NCBI GenBank assembly: GCA_028699175.1
Contig: JAQVVC010000018.1
Coordinates: forward strand, 1 to 14,631
Source: Bacilli bacterium
GTDB taxonomy: Bacteria; Bacillota_I; Bacilli_A; RF39; UBA660
DNA length: 14,631 nt
Direction of reading: 5' to 3'
The notes under the pieces are model-generated. The model was not told where the DNA came from, did no database searches, and saw only the letters and a program-made list of their open reading frames with translations. This document shows positions 12,227-14,631 of the stretch, piece after piece (position 1 is the stretch's first letter; every line of letters begins with the position of its first letter). The position numbers were made by a program, and so were the translations under genes.

Positions 12227-14200
12227 ATGAAAGAAAGATATAATGAATTATTACAATTAATTAATAATGCTAATCATGAATATTATGTTCTCGACAATCC
12301 TTCTGTAACTGATAATGTATGGGATAATTGGATTAATGAATTATTAGAAATCGAAAAAAATTATCCTGAACTTAAAACAGCCGATTCTCCTTCCCAAAGA
12401 GTTGGAGGAGAAGTTATATCGGAATTTGAAAAAGTATATCATGAAACACCGATGATGAGTCTGTCAAATGTCTTTAATGAAGAAGAAATAATTCTTTTTG
12501 ATGAAAGAATAAAAAAAGAATTTAAAAACCCTAAATATGTTTGTGAACTTAAAATAGATGGGCTATCAGTTTCTTTACTATATAAAGAAGGTATATTAAA
12601 ATCAGCTGCTACAAGAGGAAACGGCATAGTAGGAGAAAATATTACTCATAATGTTAAAACCATTAAATCGATACCCTTAAAATTAAAAGATCATATCGAT
12701 TTAGATGTTCGGGGCGAAATATTTATGCCTAAAGATATTTTTATTAAGTTAAATAAAAAAAGAGCTGAAAAAAAAGAACCTTTATTTCAAAATCCTCGAA
12801 ATGCTGCTGCGGGAAGTATCCGTCAATTAGATAGCAAGATAGCTAAATCACGAAATTTAGATGCCTTTTTTTATCATAATCCTAATCCTAAATTAAATTC
12901 TCATTATGAAACCTTAAAAGAACTAAAAAGTTTAGGTTTAGTTGTTAATCCTCATATTGAATTATTAAATAATATTAATGAAGTAATTGCTTATATCAAT
13001 AAATGGACTTTAAAAAGAAATGACTTACCATATGAAATAGATGGCATTGTTATTAAACTAGATGATATTAATATGCAAAAAGAATTAGGGTATACAGCTA
13101 AAAGTCCTAAATGGGCGACAGCTTATAAATTTCCGCCTGAAGAAGTTGAAACTAAATTAAGAAATATTGTATGTACTGTCGGTAGAACGGGGTTAATAAC
13201 TCCTAATGCAATATTTGATCCTGTTAAAGTAATGGGCTCAACTATTAGAAGAGCTACCTTACATAATGAATCATACATTAGAGAAAGAGATTTAAAAATA
13301 GGTGATTATATCTTAATTAGAAAAGCTGGGGATGTAATACCAGAAGTAATATCAGCAATAAAAGAAAAAAGATCAGGTAATGAACAAGAATTTATCATGC
13401 CTACTAAATGTCCAATATGTAATCATGAATTAATTAAATCATCTTCTTTAATTGATCTAATATGTCCTAATAAATTATGTGATGCTCGTAATATTGAAGG
13501 TTTAATTCACTATGCTAGTAAACAAGCTATGAATATTGAAGGCTTAGGAGAAAGAATAATTGAACAATTTTATAATCAAGGTATCATTAGAAATATTATT
13601 GATATTTATCATTTAAAAGATCAAAAAGAAGAGTTAATTAAATTAGAAGGCTTTGGGGAAAAAAGTATTCAGAATTTACTATCTTCAATTGAAAATTCAA
13701 AAAATAATTCTTTAGAAAAATTACTATTTGCCATCGGAATTAAAGGTATTGGTGAAAAAACTGCCAAAATATTAGCTAAAAAATATTTTAGTATTGATAA
13801 TATAATAAAAGAAGCATTAAGTGATAATATAAAACTTCCGGATATAGGGCCCATTTTAAATGAAAGTATTAAGAATTACTTTTTAAATGATGATAACATT
13901 AAACTTATTAACACTTTAAAAGAACTAGATGTAAATATGAATTATATAGGTGATAAAATAACTGAAAATGAAAACTTCTTAAATAAAAAAATAGTTGTAA
14001 CTGGTGCTTTAAATAACTACAACCGCAATGAAATTCAAAATATAATAGAATTAAATGGTGGTTTATGGTCAACATCGGTGTCTAAGAACACTGATATCGT
14101 AATAGTTGGTGAGGATGCTGGCTTAAAATATCAAAAAGCTTTAGATTTAAACATCGAAATATGGGATGAAAAGACATTAGAAGAAAAATTGAAAGGATAA
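12227..14200 (+). CDS. ligA: NAD-dependent DNA ligase LigA
   Basis: Seals nicks in Okazaki fragments and repair patches using NAD+. It has 657 residues, a normal full length. Domains: Ia (about 1-65, NMN binding, HEYYVLDNPSVTD), nucleotidyltransferase (about 66-310) with catalytic Lys109 in KIDG, Glu164 in VRGE, DGIVIK (272-277) and Lys301; OB-fold (about 311-390, VGRTGLITPNAIFDPV); a zinc finger with Cys395, Cys398, Cys413 and Cys418; helix-hairpin-helix region (about 430-570, with IEGLGE, LEGFGEKS, IKGIGEKTA); and a BRCT domain (about 585-657, KIVVTGAL to EIWDEKTLEEKL). All catalytic residues are present. One oddity is Trp32 where the family has Tyr in D-x-E-Y-D. AGAAGGA precedes the ATG. 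Confidence 0.97.
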   Translation: MKERYNELLQLINNANHEYYVLDNPSVTDNVWDNWINELLEIEKNYPELKTADSPSQRVGGEVISEFEKVYHETPMMSLSNVFNEEEIILFDERIKKEFKNPKYVCELKIDGLSVSLLYKEGILKSAATRGNGIVGENITHNVKTIKSIPLKLKDHIDLDVRGEIFMPKDIFIKLNKKRAEKKEPLFQNPRNAAAGSIRQLDSKIAKSRNLDAFFYHNPNPKLNSHYETLKELKSLGLVVNPHIELLNNINEVIAYINKWTLKRNDLPYEIDGIVIKLDDINMQKELGYTAKSPKWATAYKFPPEEVETKLRNIVCTVGRTGLITPNAIFDPVKVMGSTIRRATLHNESYIRERDLKIGDYILIRKAGDVIPEVISAIKEKRSGNEQEFIMPTKCPICNHELIKSSSLIDLICPNKLCDARNIEGLIHYASKQAMNIEGLGERIIEQFYNQGIIRNIIDIYHLKDQKEELIKLEGFGEKSIQNLLSSIENSKNNSLEKLLFAIGIKGIGEKTAKILAKKYFSIDNIIKEALSDNIKLPDIGPILNESIKNYFLNDDNIKLINTLKELDVNMNYIGDKITENENFLNKKIVVTGALNNYNRNEIQNIIELNGGLWSTSVSKNTDIVIVGEDAGLKYQKALDLNIEIWDEKTLEEKLKG

Positions 14201-14203
14201 AAT

Positions 14204-14631
14204 ATGGAAATAAAAACCTTAAGAGTAGGATATTTACAAACTAATTGTTATATCTTAAAAAAAGATAAAGAATATTTAATAATCGATCCTGGTGATGAAG
14301 CAAGTAAAATAATTAATTATATTGATGGTGAAGTCAAGGGCATACTAGTAACTCATAATCATTTTGATCATATTGGTGCACTTGATGAATTAAAAGAACA
14401 TTATCAAACCAAAGTTTATCATTATTCAAACTTAAAAGAAGGAAAAAATAAAATATCAACCTTTAATTTTGAAGTAATTTATAATCCTGGGCATACTAAA
14501 GATTCAATTAGTTTCTTATTTAATAATGATTTATTTTGTGGTGATTTCATTTTCGAAGATAGTATTGGAAGAACTGATGCTGGGGGAAATAATCAAGATA
14601 TGAAAAATAGTATTACGAAAATAATAAAATT
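14204..14631 (+). CDS. Metallo-beta-lactamase-fold hydrolase (3' end outside window)
   Basis: The first 142 codons of a gene cut by the window end; members of this small hydrolase family (glyoxalase II-like, YqgX type) are about 200-210 residues long. Zinc ligands are visible: THNHFDH at 50-56 (the HxHxDH motif), His97 in NPGHTKDS and Asp114 in FCGDFIF, followed by SIGRTD, the signature of the YqgX-like group. The N-terminal QTNCYIL is also typical. It probably hydrolyses thioesters such as S-acyl-glutathione analogues or bacillithiol adducts, but the substrate is unknown. It begins 3 bases after the ligA stop, with AAAGGA (14192-14197) inside the end of ligA, so it is very likely co-transcribed and translationally coupled with ligA. 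Confidence 0.9.
   Translation, partial: MEIKTLRVGYLQTNCYILKKDKEYLIIDPGDEASKIINYIDGEVKGILVTHNHFDHIGALDELKEHYQTKVYHYSNLKEGKNKISTFNFEVIYNPGHTKDSISFLFNNDLFCGDFIFEDSIGRTDAGGNNQDMKNSITKIIK

Noticed and set aside
1..14631. CRISPR array, tRNA or rRNA genes, insertion sequence or prophage
   Set aside because: No regularly spaced repeats, no cloverleaf or rRNA core sequence, no transposase, integrase or terminal inverted repeats recognised. The XRE/ImmA-like gene alone does not make a mobile element.

Overview
The window comes from an AT-rich, low-GC Gram-positive-type genome, most likely an uncultured relative of the Bacilli/Mollicutes border (RF39 / Erysipelotrichia-like). The signs are very AT-rich coding DNA, strong AGGAGG-type ribosome binding sites, a Firmicutes-style T-box before pheS, a pcrA-ligA operon, and large-surface-protein tail sequences typical of that group. 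All tryptophans are read from TGG and no frame is broken by TGA, so the standard bacterial code fits. Placement is inferred from these traits, not from a search.

Left edge (1-602): the 3' end of a gene that begins outside the window encodes the C-terminal tail of a secreted or surface protein. Inside it lies an abrupt GC-rich, adenine-poor patch (about 57-194) in which almost every codon ends in C, T or G. This is the pattern expected for the variable region of a diversity-generating retroelement (DGR) target. It is followed by an adenine-free GC tract and, 34 bases after the stop codon, by a perfect 10-bp hairpin without a U-run. No template repeat or reverse transcriptase is in view, so this would be a remote or split target. 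This is the most interesting part of the window.

Translation block (603-7239): lysS (class II lysyl-tRNA synthetase) with its own terminator; a multi-pass permease, probably of the ion-transporter/YfcC-like type, with its own promoter and terminator; then a promoter, a phenylalanine-specific T-box leader, pheS and pheT, closed by a terminator that overlaps the pheT stop codon.

Regulator and transporter block (7248-9961): a helix-turn-helix protein fused to an ImmA/IrrE-like domain that has lost its zinc-protease residues. It converges on a two-gene ABC exporter operon (ATPase then permease, minus strand). The two convergent genes overlap by four bases and share one bidirectional terminator.

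DNA maintenance block (10100-14631): a divergent promoter drives pcrA (UvrD-type helicase), ligA (NAD-dependent ligase) and a metallo-beta-lactamase-fold hydrolase cut by the window end, spaced as one operon. The genome is compact, and several terminator hairpins embed the stop codons of the genes they end.
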